This document shows positions 18,101-31,535 of a DNA stretch of 64,000 nucleotides, one piece after another. The notes under the pieces were generated by a model. It did no database searches, was not told where the DNA came from, and saw only the letters and a program-made list of their open reading frames with translations. The stretch is from assembly GCA_016714225.1 (NCBI GenBank), contig JADJNS010000019.1, positions 124,001 through 188,000 of the forward strand. Reading direction: 5' to 3'. The position numbers were made by a program, and so were the translations under genes. The first letter of the stretch is position 1; each line of letters starts with the position of its first letter. The stretch comes from Archangiaceae bacterium (lineage in GTDB: Bacteria > Myxococcota > Myxococcia > Myxococcales > Myxococcaceae).

Positions 18101-18862
18101 CTCGGGAAGGTAGAGCGAGGGCGCCCGGCCGGCGCACAGCTCGTAGACGAGCGCGCCCAGCGAGTACACGTCAGAGGCGCGCGTCGCGGGCTCGCCGGCC
18201 CAGCACTCGGGCGCCATGTAGAGCGGCGTGCCCATCACCGTGCCGGCGCGCGTCGCCGCGGGTGAGGCCGCGCCGTCGCCCCCTGCGCTCGGCGCGGCCA
18301 GCGGCGCCGGCACGGTGTCGTCGAGCGCCGCGCCCTTCTCGAGCACCACCGGCGGCCCGGCCGTGACGGGCTTCGCCCCCTCGAGCAGCTTGGCGAGGCC
18401 GAAGTCGAGCAGCTTCGCCTCGCCGGTGTGGCAGCGAAAGGCGTTGGCGGGCTTCACGTCGCGGTGGAGCACGCCGCGGCGGTGGGCCGCCGCCAGCCCG
18501 CGGGCGAGGTCGAGGCCGAGGCGGGTCGCCAGCGCCGCCGGCACCGGCTTCGCCAGCCGGTCGAGGCCTTCACCCTCGAGGTACTCGCTGACGATGTAGG
18601 GCTGACCTTCGAGCGTGCCGACGCGGAAGACCGCCACCACGTTCGGGTGCGAGAGCCGGGCGACCGCGCGGGCCTCGATGAGAAAGCGCTCGCGCTCGCC
18701 CGGGTCGGCGGCGGCGGTGGCGAGGAACTTGATGGCCACGTGGCGGTCGAGCAGCGAGTCGACCGCCAGCCAGACCTGCCCCATCGCGCCGTGCCCGAGG
18801 CGGCGCAGCAGACGGTACTCCTCGAACTCTCCGGGCGGGGTCCAACCCGGCGGGGCGGCCAT
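15119..18862 (-). CDS. Ser/Thr kinase - nSTAND NTPase - FGE-like fusion
   Basis: This 1247-residue protein starts at ATG 18862. An N-terminal Hanks kinase has LGHGAMGQVW (22-31), Lys45 in VAIKFL, HRDVKPAN (133-140), DFG (153-155) and APE (217-219). From 323 (NPYRGLATFEADHQSVFFGR) an nSTAND-type AAA/STAND NTPase begins, with Walker A GASGAGKSS (363-371). A transmembrane helix is near residue 745 (ALALAAVLALAVGAG), followed by a coiled, Glu/Arg-rich linker. The C-terminal ~230 residues are a formylglycine-generating-enzyme/sulfatase-modifying-factor fold (FVPAGRFYFGA, HELTVGEYLEFL, ARLCSEEEWERAARGA, RGGCFFVGAATNRLYNRS). Family knowledge suggests the last domain is often a ligand or carbohydrate-binding module in such fusions and not an active FGE. 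It is probably a membrane receptor kinase. Confidence 0.9.
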   Translation of the reverse strand: MAAPPGWTPPGEFEEYRLLRRLGHGAMGQVWLAVDSLLDRHVAIKFLATAAADPGERERFLIEARAVARLSHPNVVAVFRVGTLEGQPYIVSEYLEGEGLDRLAKPVPAALATRLGLDLARGLAAAHRRGVLHRDVKPANAFRCHTGEAKLLDFGLAKLLEGAKPVTAGPPVVLEKGAALDDTVPAPLAAPSAGGDGAASPAATRAGTVMGTPLYMAPECWAGEPATRASDVYSLGALVYELCAGRAPSLYLPEGDLGQRVRELPMRPLAETAPQVDRALAATVDRCLERDPSRRFESAEALVRELERLSGEPRGDGKALEGNPYRGLATFEADHQSVFFGRGQESREVIDRLRAEPVVLITGASGAGKSSLARAGVLPRVRAGALGEGRSWQTATWVPGRRPLSSLAAALAGTLELGAAELAEQLRQQPRELVRLLARKLGAQQGLMLFVDQLEELVTVADRDEVERVSSALADFGLRVPGLKLLATARADLLPSLHTLPELGPELVRSLYLLGPMANDSLVEVVEAPAAAAGVRFETPAMVDEFVEFGRAGGALPILQFALAELFDARDAGARVMTQAALARLGGVAGSLARHADDVLETMTPKVRAAARAVLLNLCTADDTRAQRVATELLALDPEAKPALELLVRGRLLVARTSSTGTAYELAHDALLVEWPQLRHWLHEDDRARALRARIHRTALEWERLQHSAELLWSARQLAELDALGATLLPALEQRFIDASRRAARLARWRTALALAAVLALAVGAGGWTRYLDRRQLEQQVSAELDKAARAGDELAAFERDERQQREKALALFAKNAWAEAEPPWAAALGKQREVERSRARHLSALEAAFALDPGRAELREHLADALLQAALWAEGLDRADEQALWLERLLAFDPGGKRRARLSQPAVVELTSGEKATAVGPTGGETALGARTALAPGAWTVRLARGVLPLWLKSGETLQLKLAGPERVPEGLVFVPAGRFYFGATADEDLRRGFFETSPAHLRQTGPYFIARHELTVGEYLEFLRELPAAERARRTPGPQGSEAGEAVGAMLQLEPTPGGYRYRLRVTSVLHQARDGEPVVYASRSKRREQRWERFPMTGISAEDAEAYAAWLAKSGRVPGARLCSEEEWERAARGADRRAFPHGDVLEPDDANFDVTYGRDEGSFGPDEVGSHPASNSAYGVADASGNAWEIVRSSVDPGQFVIRGGCFFVGAATNRLYNRSATSPSLRHATVGTRICADFVAPR

Positions 18863-19011
18863 GCGCCGGTTCTATCGTCTTTGCCCGAGGCGAGAAGGCC
18901 GCTTCGGCGTGGCGCCGGGCGCGGCGCGCAGATTCGGCGTGCACCGCGGGCCGGCCGCTGCCGAAGAACCGCCGCTTCGGGGCGGCACGCACCGTGCTCA
19001 AGCGGGCGGCC
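18863..19011. other. Divergent intergenic region (149 bp)
   Basis: This short gap separates the kinase fusion (minus) from the PKD lipoprotein (plus). It contains the GC-rich segment GGCGCGGCGCGCAGATTCGG (18922-18941), similar to segments upstream of other genes in this window (see findings). I could not identify promoter boxes. Confidence 0.35.
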
Positions 19012-20661
19012 ATGAAAACCACCGTCTCTCTGCTGGCCGTCGTTCTCCTCGCAGCCTGCGGCGTCGAAGCGCCGGGGGGCGAATCACCCGAGCAGTCGCG
19101 CGACGCGCTGCAGACCGCAGTGGTCGACCCTGCGCCCGGCACGCTCGCGCCGCCGACGATGCAGACGCTCACTGCGGGCGACGGCTGGCGCCAGGTGGCG
19201 GTGAGCGGCACCTTCGTCGACGCCGACACCGGCACGCCGGGCACCGTGAGCGGGCAGTCGCTGATCATCATCGACTCGCCCGCGGCCATCGCGGCCTCGC
19301 CGCTGCCCGAGGTGGTGAAGGCCGAGCTGCTGGCCGAGGCGGCGCTCGACACCGTCACGTCGGACCCCGGAGAGCTGATGTGGGTCGTCGACGAGGCGGG
19401 CGCAGGCGCGTACGCGATGAGCCAGGACCCCAAAGGCGGCACCAAGGGCGGCGGGCAGGCGGTGGCGCGGTGCGCCGACTACGACAGCACGTACTCCCAC
19501 GGGTGGAACCCGAGCGTCACGCGCAACTTCAGCCTCGGCCAGCTCGGCGCTGAGCTGCAGAACGCGGGCTCGATGGGCTTCACCATCGGCGCGGGAGTGA
19601 GCGGCGCGCTGACCCTGCGCATCAAGCGGTTCTGGGCGGTGCTGGGCTGCGTGCCGTACGCGGTGGGCTTCCGGAAGATTTCGCTGACCGCGCAGGCCAA
19701 CGTCGAGGGCCGCCTGCAGCTGCTGGGCACCCAGGGCGCACCGGCGAACGTGGTGATTCACCGCGAGCGTGAGCTGGCCAAGGTCGACATCGACAGCTGG
19801 GCGTTCTTCGTCGGGCCGATTCCGGTGGTGTTCGGGTTGAGCGTGCCGATCGAAGGCGGCATCGACGTGACCGGCGGCCTGGCGACCAGCGTGAACCTCA
19901 CCGCGCACATCGCGGCGAGCTACACCGTCGAGTGCACCAGCGGCGGCTGCACCACCACCAAGACCGCCACGCGCACCCTCGAGAACAACGGCGGCAGCGG
20001 CCTGCTGAACGCCCGCGCCACCGTGTCGCCGTGGGTGCAGGCCTCGCTGCGCGGCTACCTGTACACCGACGCCGCGGCCTACGCGCAGGTGGGCGTGCGC
20101 GGCAACATCGCCGGCGACCTGTGGGCGTACACCGGCGCGACGTGTGGCGATGGCGACGGCGACGGTTTCAACGAGCAGGTGCGCGCGCTCACCCTCGACG
20201 TCTCGGCCGGAGTCGACCTCACCGCCCGCGTCTCGGTCGCGGGCAGCACCCGCTGGCAGGCGTCGTGGCCGGTCATCTCTTCGGCGAGGGTGGGCTTCTT
20301 CGACCTGCTCTTCGGCGGCTCGAACGCCGCGCAGCCGATGCTCTCGGTGGTGTCAGTAGGCAGCACCGGCAAGAGCCCGCTGCTGCCCGGCTCGCCGATT
20401 CTCACCGTGGCGGGGAAGATGCGGCCCTGCTGGCCGTACGCGAACACCATGGGCTACCGGGTGCTGTGGGGCGATGGGCAGAGCAGCACCACCAGCGCCG
20501 CGCCGCAGACCGCGTTCTCGCTCACCCACCCGTACTCTTACGGCGGCACGTACAACGTGCGGCTCACCGCCCAGACCGATGCGGTGGGGCGCCAGGTGAA
20601 CCAGACGCTGGCCCGCTCGCTCGCCCTGCCCGGCATGCTGCCCCCCGTGCTGGGGCCGTGA
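19012..20661 (+). CDS. Lipoprotein with C-terminal PKD-like domain
   Basis: This 549-residue protein starts at ATG 19012 (MKTTVSLLAVVLLAACG), and Cys16 is the lipidation site. The central part (about 140-430) alternates short strands and Gly-rich turns, with an internal Cys pair (CTSGGCTT), and looks like a beta-rich exported domain. The last ~80 residues resemble a PKD/Ig-like fold: YRVLWGDGQSSTTSAAPQTA, then HPYSYGGTYNVRLTA, which matches the WGDG....Y...G.Y.V.LT pattern of PKD domains. PKD domains usually mediate surface or protein binding. No catalytic motif is seen. It may be anchored in the outer membrane. It is divergent from the kinase fusion; regulation by it is not shown. Confidence 0.75.
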   Translation: MKTTVSLLAVVLLAACGVEAPGGESPEQSRDALQTAVVDPAPGTLAPPTMQTLTAGDGWRQVAVSGTFVDADTGTPGTVSGQSLIIIDSPAAIAASPLPEVVKAELLAEAALDTVTSDPGELMWVVDEAGAGAYAMSQDPKGGTKGGGQAVARCADYDSTYSHGWNPSVTRNFSLGQLGAELQNAGSMGFTIGAGVSGALTLRIKRFWAVLGCVPYAVGFRKISLTAQANVEGRLQLLGTQGAPANVVIHRERELAKVDIDSWAFFVGPIPVVFGLSVPIEGGIDVTGGLATSVNLTAHIAASYTVECTSGGCTTTKTATRTLENNGGSGLLNARATVSPWVQASLRGYLYTDAAAYAQVGVRGNIAGDLWAYTGATCGDGDGDGFNEQVRALTLDVSAGVDLTARVSVAGSTRWQASWPVISSARVGFFDLLFGGSNAAQPMLSVVSVGSTGKSPLLPGSPILTVAGKMRPCWPYANTMGYRVLWGDGQSSTTSAAPQTAFSLTHPYSYGGTYNVRLTAQTDAVGRQVNQTLARSLALPGMLPPVLGP

Positions 20662-20703
20662 GCTGAAGCCACTCGAGCACTGCTCAGGGGGGGACAGTCT
20701 TTC

Positions 20704-20900
20704 GAGACCGGTCAGGGTTAGTGGTGAGCCTGTCGAACCATCGAACCCTGCCGTCGCTCGCCGAAGGCTGTGCGGCAAATACTCCATCGTATTGCTGCGC
20801 GGCGCGGTGCTGCTTGGAGCATGGAGTATGCGGCGCCTCGCGTTCCAGCTTGACGGCACCCGTTCGACTTCGGCCTTCGGCCTCGCTCAGGGTGAACGGC
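20704..20900 (+). repeat. Dispersed hairpin repeat, copy 3
   Basis: This element, approximately 197 bp, is the reverse complement relative of the copy at 13398-13590. It starts ACCGGTCAGGG and contains TGTCGAACC-ATCGAACCCTG, CATCGTATTGCTGCGCG and GGCGCCTCGCGTTCC, then ends near CTCAGGGTGAACGG. It also contains an internal inverted pair (AATACTCCAT / ATGGAGTATG). It lies between two convergent genes. Confidence 0.8.
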
Positions 20901-20918
20901 CCCTCGGGGTGAACCGCG

Positions 20919-22756
<1,838 letters not shown>

Positions 22757-22902
22757 GGAGCCCGCCCGAAGCACACGGGGTGCCACCTCGCCCCTCATTC
22801 GGGGCCCGCGCGCGACGTGCGCGTCAATCGCGCGAAGCCCGCGCGCTGCGCCGAATCGGCGTGGTGCATGGGCGCCGCACACCCACACGCGGCTCACATA
22901 AG
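22757..22902. promoter_or_regulatory. Shared divergent promoter region of two FHA activators
   Basis: This 146-bp gap holds the two opposing starts (22756 and 22903). It must carry both promoters. It contains the segment CGCGCTGCGCCGAATCGGCG at 22844-22863 that resembles other upstream segments in this window. Autoregulation by the neighbouring activators is possible, but no operator is proved. Confidence 0.35.
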
Positions 22903-24738
<1,836 letters not shown>

Positions 24739-24904
24739 CGGAACATGAGTTGACCCCGTCGCATCACGCCAAAACCGCGCGCCGCGCAGACTTCGCGTGG
24801 TGCATCGCCGCCGCAGGTTCCGTTCTCCCCACTCTCCGCGACATCGAGGCGTCATGCATTTGAGCCCCCAAGAGCAGCGCACGATTCCTGCGAAGCGCCA
24901 CCCC

Positions 24905-27721
24905 ATGCTCGAGTCACCCGTGTCCGTTCGCAGCGCGCTGCTGATGTGCGCCTGCATCGCCCTCGCGTGCGGTGCGCCCACGACGACCACTGACGGTGGA
25001 ACTTCGGGTGGCGGCGCGGCGGGAGGCTCCGCGGGCGGAGTGGGTGGTGGCGACGCGGGTGGAGCTTCCGGCGGCACCGCAGGTGGAACCTCCGGCGGCA
25101 CCGCGGGTGGCACTTCCGGCGGCACTGCAGGTGGAACCTCCGGCGGCACCGCGGGTGGCACCTCCGGCGGCACCGCGGGTGGCACCTCCGGCGGCACCGC
25201 GGGTGGCACCTCCGGCGGCACCGCGGGCGGAACCTCCGGCGGCACCGCGGGTGGAACCTCCGGCGGCACCGCGGGTGGAACTTCCGGCGGCACCGCGGGT
25301 GGAACCTCCGGCGGCACCGCGGGTGGCACTTCCGGCGGCACTGCGGGCGGCACTTCCGGCGGCACCGCGGGCGGCACTTCCGGCGGCACTTCCGGCGGCA
25401 CCGCGGGTGGCACTTCCGGCGGCACCGCGGGTGGCACTTCCGGCGGCACCGCGGGTGGCACTTCCGGCGGCACCGCGGGTGGAACCGCGGGAGGCACGGC
25501 CGGGGGCGGCATGATGGCGCAGCCCGGCGGCACCATCGACTTCCCGTTCGGGCACTCCGAGACGCCGACGCCGCTGACGCGCGTGCGCGGGCGCCTGTCT
25601 CCGGTCGCCGGCAGCACCATCGTGGCCGCCTCGATTCTGGTCGGCGCGTCCTCGTACCCGGCGGCGATTTCTCCCGACGCCACGTTCCGCGCCGACGTGC
25701 CGCTGGCCGCAGGAGCGAACGTGCTCACCCTCAGCGTCACCGACAGCCTCGGGCGCACCAACGCCAGCGCCGCGAGCACCACCCTGACGCGCCGGCACGA
25801 GGTTCGTAACCCGAGGGTCATCACCTACGACACGCTGCGCGACCGGCTGCTCGCCTACGACAACCTGTACGACGCGGCGTACTTCACCAAGGCCGGCACG
25901 CTGGTGAGCATCGACCCCACCACCAACGTCGCGCTGGCGCTCTCGGGCCCGACGCGCGGCACCGGTCTGCTGGTGCGCAACGCCGATGACCTCGCCTACG
26001 ACTCCGAGCGCGACGTCATCTACGTGCTCGACGCGTTCCAGGGCATCGTGCTGCAGATTGACCCGGTCAACGGCAACCGCACGCTGCTCTCGGGCTCGGC
26101 CTCGAACCCGGCGAGCACCAACCTGGGCACCGGGCCGTTCGGCTCGGCGCGCTCCATCGCGGTCGACACGGTGAACGACCGGCTGCTGGTGACCACCAAC
26201 GCCGCGCCGACCGCCTACGTGTTCGCCATCGCGCTGACTGGCGCCGGCCGCGGCAATCGCACCACCATCGCCAGCTCGACGGTCGGCACCGGCACGGTGC
26301 CCACCAGCGCGAACCCCATCGTGGTCGCGGGCACGCTCGCCTACCTGCAGGACTACGGCCTGCACGCGATCTTCCGCATCGACCTCACCACCAACGCGCG
26401 CACCATCATTTCCCAGAACAACGACGGCAAGGGCCCCAACTTCGGCACCAGCGGCAGCGTGTCGGGTGTGCCCGGGCTCGCGTTCGACTCCAACGGAGAC
26501 CTGCTCGCCACCGACTTCTACGCCAACGCCGTGCTGCGGGTGGTGCCGTCGACCGGCGTGCGCACCGTGGTGTCGTCGACGGCGGTCGGCACCGGCACCG
26601 GGTTCGTCGACATCGGGCGTCTGGCGCGCCGCAGCGGCACCGCCATCGTCGCCGACGGCCAGAGCGGCCGCCTGGTCGACGTCGCGCTGCCGGGCGGCAA
26701 TCGCACCACGCGCCTGCAGAGCCGCCCGCCGTCGCCGGTCTCGGGCTCACTCATCTATCTCCCCGTCGCGGTGGCCGGTGATGCGCGCCGCGCGTACGTG
26801 CTGGAGACCCTCGCGAAGGTGCTGGCGGTCGACTACGCCACCGGCAACACCACGCTGCTGAGCGCGAACACCGCCGCGTACACGGGCCCCGCCATCGCCG
26901 GCTCCGACCTCGCGACCGACCCGGCGACCGGCCGGCTGCTCTCGATTCAGCCGGGCACCAACGTGGCGGGCACCGGGCACCTCATCTCCATCGACCCCAC
27001 CAGCGGCAACCGCGCGCTGATCTCGGCGCCTGACGCGGGCTTGGGGCCCTCGCTGTGGCGGTCGCGCGGCCTGGCGGTGGCGCCGAACGGCAGCGACGCG
27101 TGGACCCTCGACGTGCGCAGCTTCAACAACCCGTTTCAGATTTACGTGATGCGCATCGCGCTCGGCACCGGCGACCGCACCGTCATCTACGACAACAACG
27201 TCGGCGGCGGCACCACGCTCATCTCTCCGCAGGGCGGCCTCGGCGTCGACCTCACCCGCAACCGCGCGCTGGTCTGCGACGAGGCGACCGACGTGGCGTT
27301 CACCGTGGGGCTCGGCCCGCCCAACACCGGAGTGATCGCCTCGTTCTCGAGCGGCGACGACCCGAGCGACCCGACCGACCTGGTGGTCGGCACCGGCCCC
27401 GACTTCGAGTACGAGCTCGGCGTCACCGCCGACCCCGCGGTGGGCCGGCTCTACCTGTGGGACGAGCTGAACATGGGGCTCTTCGCCATCGACCCGTCGA
27501 CCGCGGCGCGCACCGTCATCGCCTCGAACACCCTCGGTCGCGGGCCGATGCTGGCTCAGCCGTTCACCGACCCGCGCAACGGGGGCGCCGACAACCCGGT
27601 CGACATCGCCGACCTCGCCATCGGCCCCACGCCGGGCACGCTGCTGGTGCTCTCGAACATGGACAACGCGGTGCTGATTCTCGACGTCGAGACCGGAGAC
27701 CGCGTCAGCGTGCTGCCCTGA
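24905..27721 (+). CDS. Lipoprotein with GGTSGGTA linker and NHL-like propeller
   Basis: This 938-residue protein starts at ATG 24905. Lipobox IALAC gives the lipidated Cys about residue 22. A linker of about 170 residues, built of (GGTSGGTA)n, is encoded by 24-bp repeats. Then comes a domain with an Ig-like or immunoglobulin-type start (RGRLSPVAGSTIVAASILVG... ), and a beta-propeller-like region with recurring blades such as DDLAYDSERDVIYVLDAFQG, GLAFDSNGDLLATDFYANAV, GVDLTRNRALVCDEA. They resemble NHL/SMP-30-like repeats. The protein is likely an outer-membrane or cell-surface anchored binding protein. No enzymatic residue can be assigned. The gene is downstream of the sigma54 activator by 166 nt. 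Confidence 0.8.
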   Translation: MLESPVSVRSALLMCACIALACGAPTTTTDGGTSGGGAAGGSAGGVGGGDAGGASGGTAGGTSGGTAGGTSGGTAGGTSGGTAGGTSGGTAGGTSGGTAGGTSGGTAGGTSGGTAGGTSGGTAGGTSGGTAGGTSGGTAGGTSGGTAGGTSGGTAGGTSGGTSGGTAGGTSGGTAGGTSGGTAGGTSGGTAGGTAGGTAGGGMMAQPGGTIDFPFGHSETPTPLTRVRGRLSPVAGSTIVAASILVGASSYPAAISPDATFRADVPLAAGANVLTLSVTDSLGRTNASAASTTLTRRHEVRNPRVITYDTLRDRLLAYDNLYDAAYFTKAGTLVSIDPTTNVALALSGPTRGTGLLVRNADDLAYDSERDVIYVLDAFQGIVLQIDPVNGNRTLLSGSASNPASTNLGTGPFGSARSIAVDTVNDRLLVTTNAAPTAYVFAIALTGAGRGNRTTIASSTVGTGTVPTSANPIVVAGTLAYLQDYGLHAIFRIDLTTNARTIISQNNDGKGPNFGTSGSVSGVPGLAFDSNGDLLATDFYANAVLRVVPSTGVRTVVSSTAVGTGTGFVDIGRLARRSGTAIVADGQSGRLVDVALPGGNRTTRLQSRPPSPVSGSLIYLPVAVAGDARRAYVLETLAKVLAVDYATGNTTLLSANTAAYTGPAIAGSDLATDPATGRLLSIQPGTNVAGTGHLISIDPTSGNRALISAPDAGLGPSLWRSRGLAVAPNGSDAWTLDVRSFNNPFQIYVMRIALGTGDRTVIYDNNVGGGTTLISPQGGLGVDLTRNRALVCDEATDVAFTVGLGPPNTGVIASFSSGDDPSDPTDLVVGTGPDFEYELGVTADPAVGRLYLWDELNMGLFAIDPSTAARTVIASNTLGRGPMLAQPFTDPRNGGADNPVDIADLAIGPTPGTLLVLSNMDNAVLILDVETGDRVSVLP
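24995..25508 (+). repeat. 24-bp coding tandem repeat (GGTSGGTA)
   Basis: More than fifteen units of about 24 bp (ggtggcacctccggcggcac type) encode a Gly/Thr/Ser/Ala linker directly after the lipobox. Units differ mainly at synonymous positions. Such an array is prone to length change by slippage and to assembly collapse, so the copy number here is uncertain. Confidence 0.9.
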
Positions 27722-28068
27722 CGCGGTCTCGGGCCGGGCGGGATCACTTCACCGTGTCGCCACCACCGCCGGGCGGCAGCCGGGTTGGCTGCAGACTGTC
27801 GCGCGGGTTCGGCGCGTCGCGCGGTTTTGGCGTGACGTTGCGGCGACCTCTGGAGCGTGCTTCTGCAGCCCTGACCGTGGCACCTCGCGTGCTTGGTGGC
27901 CGACCATGATTCTGCGCACCGTGGTCGTGCTGGTGGAGCAGGCGCAGCAGGCCGGAGCTACGCTGGGCGTCTCGTCGCGTCTCCAGTCACGTAGGATCTG
28001 CGAGTAACAAGAAATGAGCTCCCTCTCCCCCCTGGGGGAGAGGGTCGGGGTGAGGGGGTATCGAGAAC
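27722..28068. other. Intergenic region (347 bp) with palindromic repeat
   Basis: No gene seen. The only clear structure is the perfect hairpin at 28021-28044, annotated separately. The segment GTTCGGCGCGTCGCGCGG at 27808 is one of the GC-rich motifs seen in several intergenic regions of this window. Confidence 0.5.
28021..28044. repeat. Perfect palindromic repeat, likely dispersed
   Basis: An 11-bp stem (ccctctccccc / gggggagaggg) with a CT loop is followed by tcggggtgaggg. This pattern is a known type of extragenic palindrome in proteobacteria that can occur in many copies. It sits 25 nt ahead of the next lipoprotein start and may fold in the transcript. It has no U-tract, so it is not a classical terminator. 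Confidence 0.6.
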
Positions 28069-29420
28069 ATGATGCGAACCATCGTGATTGTGGCGGCGGG
28101 GTTCTTCGTGGCCTGCGGGTCACCGGGGAATGGAACGGGAACCGGAGGAGGAACCGCAGGCGGAGCGGCCGGAGGCAGAGCGGGCGGCAGCGCCGGTGGA
28201 ACCGCGGGAGGAACCGCAGGCGGCACCGCGGGAGGAACCGCAGGCGGCACCGCGGGAGGAACCGCAGGCGGCACCGCGGGTGGAACCGCAGGCGGCACCG
28301 CGGGTGGAACCGCAGGCGGCACCGCCGGAGGAACCGCAGGCGGAACCGCGGGAGGAACCGCGCTGCAGGCACCGCAGGCGGCACTGCAGGCGGCGCGGCG
28401 ACCTGCTTGGCCCCGAGCGCAGGCACCGACGGAGGCGCGGCGAACTTCGTGTTCCTCACCTCTGCGACGTACCCAGGCGACTTCGGAGGCGCCGCGGTAG
28501 CGGACGGAATCTGCCAGGCGCACGCGCGAGACGCCGGCCTGTGCGGAACCTACCGCGCGTGGCTGGGCTCCCTCGACGGTGGCCCGGCGCCGAGCCGTCT
28601 GGGCGCCGCATCGGGCTGGGTGCGACGCGACGGCCGGCCGTTCGTCGAGAGCGTCAGCGCCCTCTTCGCGAACGACACGTATTACCCGCTGCTGCACGAC
28701 GAGCACGGCGTCCGCCTGCCGCTGCTCGCGTCGGTGTGGGCCGGCGTCGACGTCGACGGCGGCATCTCCCCCGAGACCTGCGCCGACTGGACACGCACCG
28801 ACGCGGGGTACGCGGCGGCGCTCGACATCGACTTCGGCATCTGGCGCGCGACCGGTGGCTTCAACTGCCAGGGTCGGGCCGCGCTCGCGTGCTTCGGCGT
28901 CGACCGCCCGTCGAGCGTGCAGGCGGTCGCCCCTACCCCCTCTCGACTCATCTTCCCCAGCTCGGCGACGTTCGACTTCGGGCTGCAGCTCTCGGGCATC
29001 GCGGTGGCCGACGCCCTCTGCCAGAGCGAGGGCCCGCCGGGTAAGAGCTACCGCGCGCTGCTCGCGCTCGACGGCGGCGCGCCGGCGAGTCGCTTCCGCG
29101 CCGACGCCGGCCCCTGGGTCCGCCCCGACGGCGTGCTCATCTACCCCACTGCCCAGGCCTTCCTCTCCGCGGGCTACGGAGACCTGCCGCTCGCGACACC
29201 CTGGCGCCAGCTCGACGGCGGCAAGCCCGCGGGCGAGGTCGTCAACGGCGGCAGCCCCGCACCGGCGCTGCCCGGCACCGCGACCTGTATGGACTGGACG
29301 TCGACCACCGGCTCCAGCGCGGTGGGGCTGATCGGGTGGACCGAGCAGTCCTGGTTCGGCGGCTTCGGGTTGCGGCTGCCATGCAGCACTCCGCGGCGCG
29401 TGTACTGCCTCGAGGAGTGA
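28069..29420 (+). CDS. Lipoprotein with two DUF1554-like domains (single frameshift)
   Basis: The start is ATG 28069 (VAAGFFVAC, Cys about 16). A (GGTAGGTAGG) linker follows. Near 28355-28370 the frame breaks: the linker falls into ALQAPQAALQAARR in the first frame, while AGTAGGTAGGAATCL continues in another. Adding one base restores a 450-residue protein. Two repeats follow, each with a pattern like VFLTSATYPGDFGGAAVADG-ICQ...AGL..TYRAWLGSLDGG, then W/TC pairs (CADWTRTDAG, TCMDWTSTTG) and a closing Cys. This matches the DUF1554 (C-type lectin-like) class of secreted domains. The function is unknown; glycan binding is inference from the lectin-like fold. Lipid anchoring and the long linker suggest surface display. 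Confidence 0.72.
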
Positions 29421-29561
29421 AGACAGGGCACGCCGATTCGGCGCGCCGCTCTGGCGCTCGCGTACCAGCCCGCTGAGCCAACCCTGCGCGCTTGCTCGTC
29501 CGGCGCGCGCGGCGCGCAGCTTGCGATGCGCGTGCGCTCACCCGTCTCTTCAGGAGGTTCC

Positions 29562-30962
<1,401 letters not shown>

Positions 30963-30995
30963 GCGTCGACCTCTCTGCTACAAGGCGCGTCGACC

Positions 30996-31532
30996 GTGCG
31001 CCGCCTCATCACTGCCGAGACCGTCGAACAGCACGCCGCGCAGGGTGGCGCGCGGCTCGCCGCACCTCGTGGCAGCGCGGTCATCACGCCGGGCGCGTGG
31101 AGCAAGGCGCTCGAGCTCGGCGTCACCCTCGACCAGGGTGAAGACGCGGTCGACGAGGCCAGCGCCGCGCGCACCGTCGACCGGTCGAAGGTGGTGCACG
31201 TGCAGGGCAGCTCGGTGCGCCTGGGGCAGTTCTCCGGAGCGCCGAACGTCGGCCTGACCGACGTGGTGACGGGAAAAGACGGCTCGCCGATGACCGCGGG
31301 CTTCATGGCGTGGCGCCACGAAGATTCGTTCTCGTGGGCGCTCGACTACGACGAGGTCGACTACGTGCTCGAGGGGGTGCTGCACCTCGGCATCGACGGC
31401 CGGGTCATCGAGGCGCGGGCCGGCGACGTGCTCTACCTTCCCAAAGGCAGCAGCGTGCTGTTCGGCACGCCGAACCGGGTACGTGTCTTCTACGTCACGT
31501 ACCCGGCCCAGTGGCAGTCGGCGAAGAAGTAG
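30996..31532 (+). CDS. EutQ-like cupin protein
   Basis: This 178-residue protein starts at GTG 30996. The C-terminal half matches the cupin domain of EutQ: FMAWRHEDSFSWALDYDEVDYVLEGVLHLGIDGRVIEARAGDVLYLPKGSSVLF. EutQ in Salmonella is an acetate kinase associated with the ethanolamine-utilisation microcompartment. No other eut gene is visible here. The N-terminal third is variable and lacks a signal peptide. Whether it has kinase activity cannot be said from sequence alone; a general small-molecule-binding cupin is equally likely. The stop is 3 nt from the converging lipoprotein gene's stop. Confidence 0.75.
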   Translation: MRRLITAETVEQHAAQGGARLAAPRGSAVITPGAWSKALELGVTLDQGEDAVDEASAARTVDRSKVVHVQGSSVRLGQFSGAPNVGLTDVVTGKDGSPMTAGFMAWRHEDSFSWALDYDEVDYVLEGVLHLGIDGRVIEARAGDVLYLPKGSSVLFGTPNRVRVFYVTYPAQWQSAKK

Positions 31533-31535
31533 CGG

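Noticed and set aside
24995..25508. PE_PGRS-like protein family assignment for the Gly linker
   Set aside because: The linker follows a lipobox in a myxobacterial-type lipoprotein; resemblance is composition only.
30996..31532. Ethanolamine microcompartment locus
   Set aside because: Only the EutQ-like gene is present; no shell, ammonia-lyase or other eut genes occur in the window.
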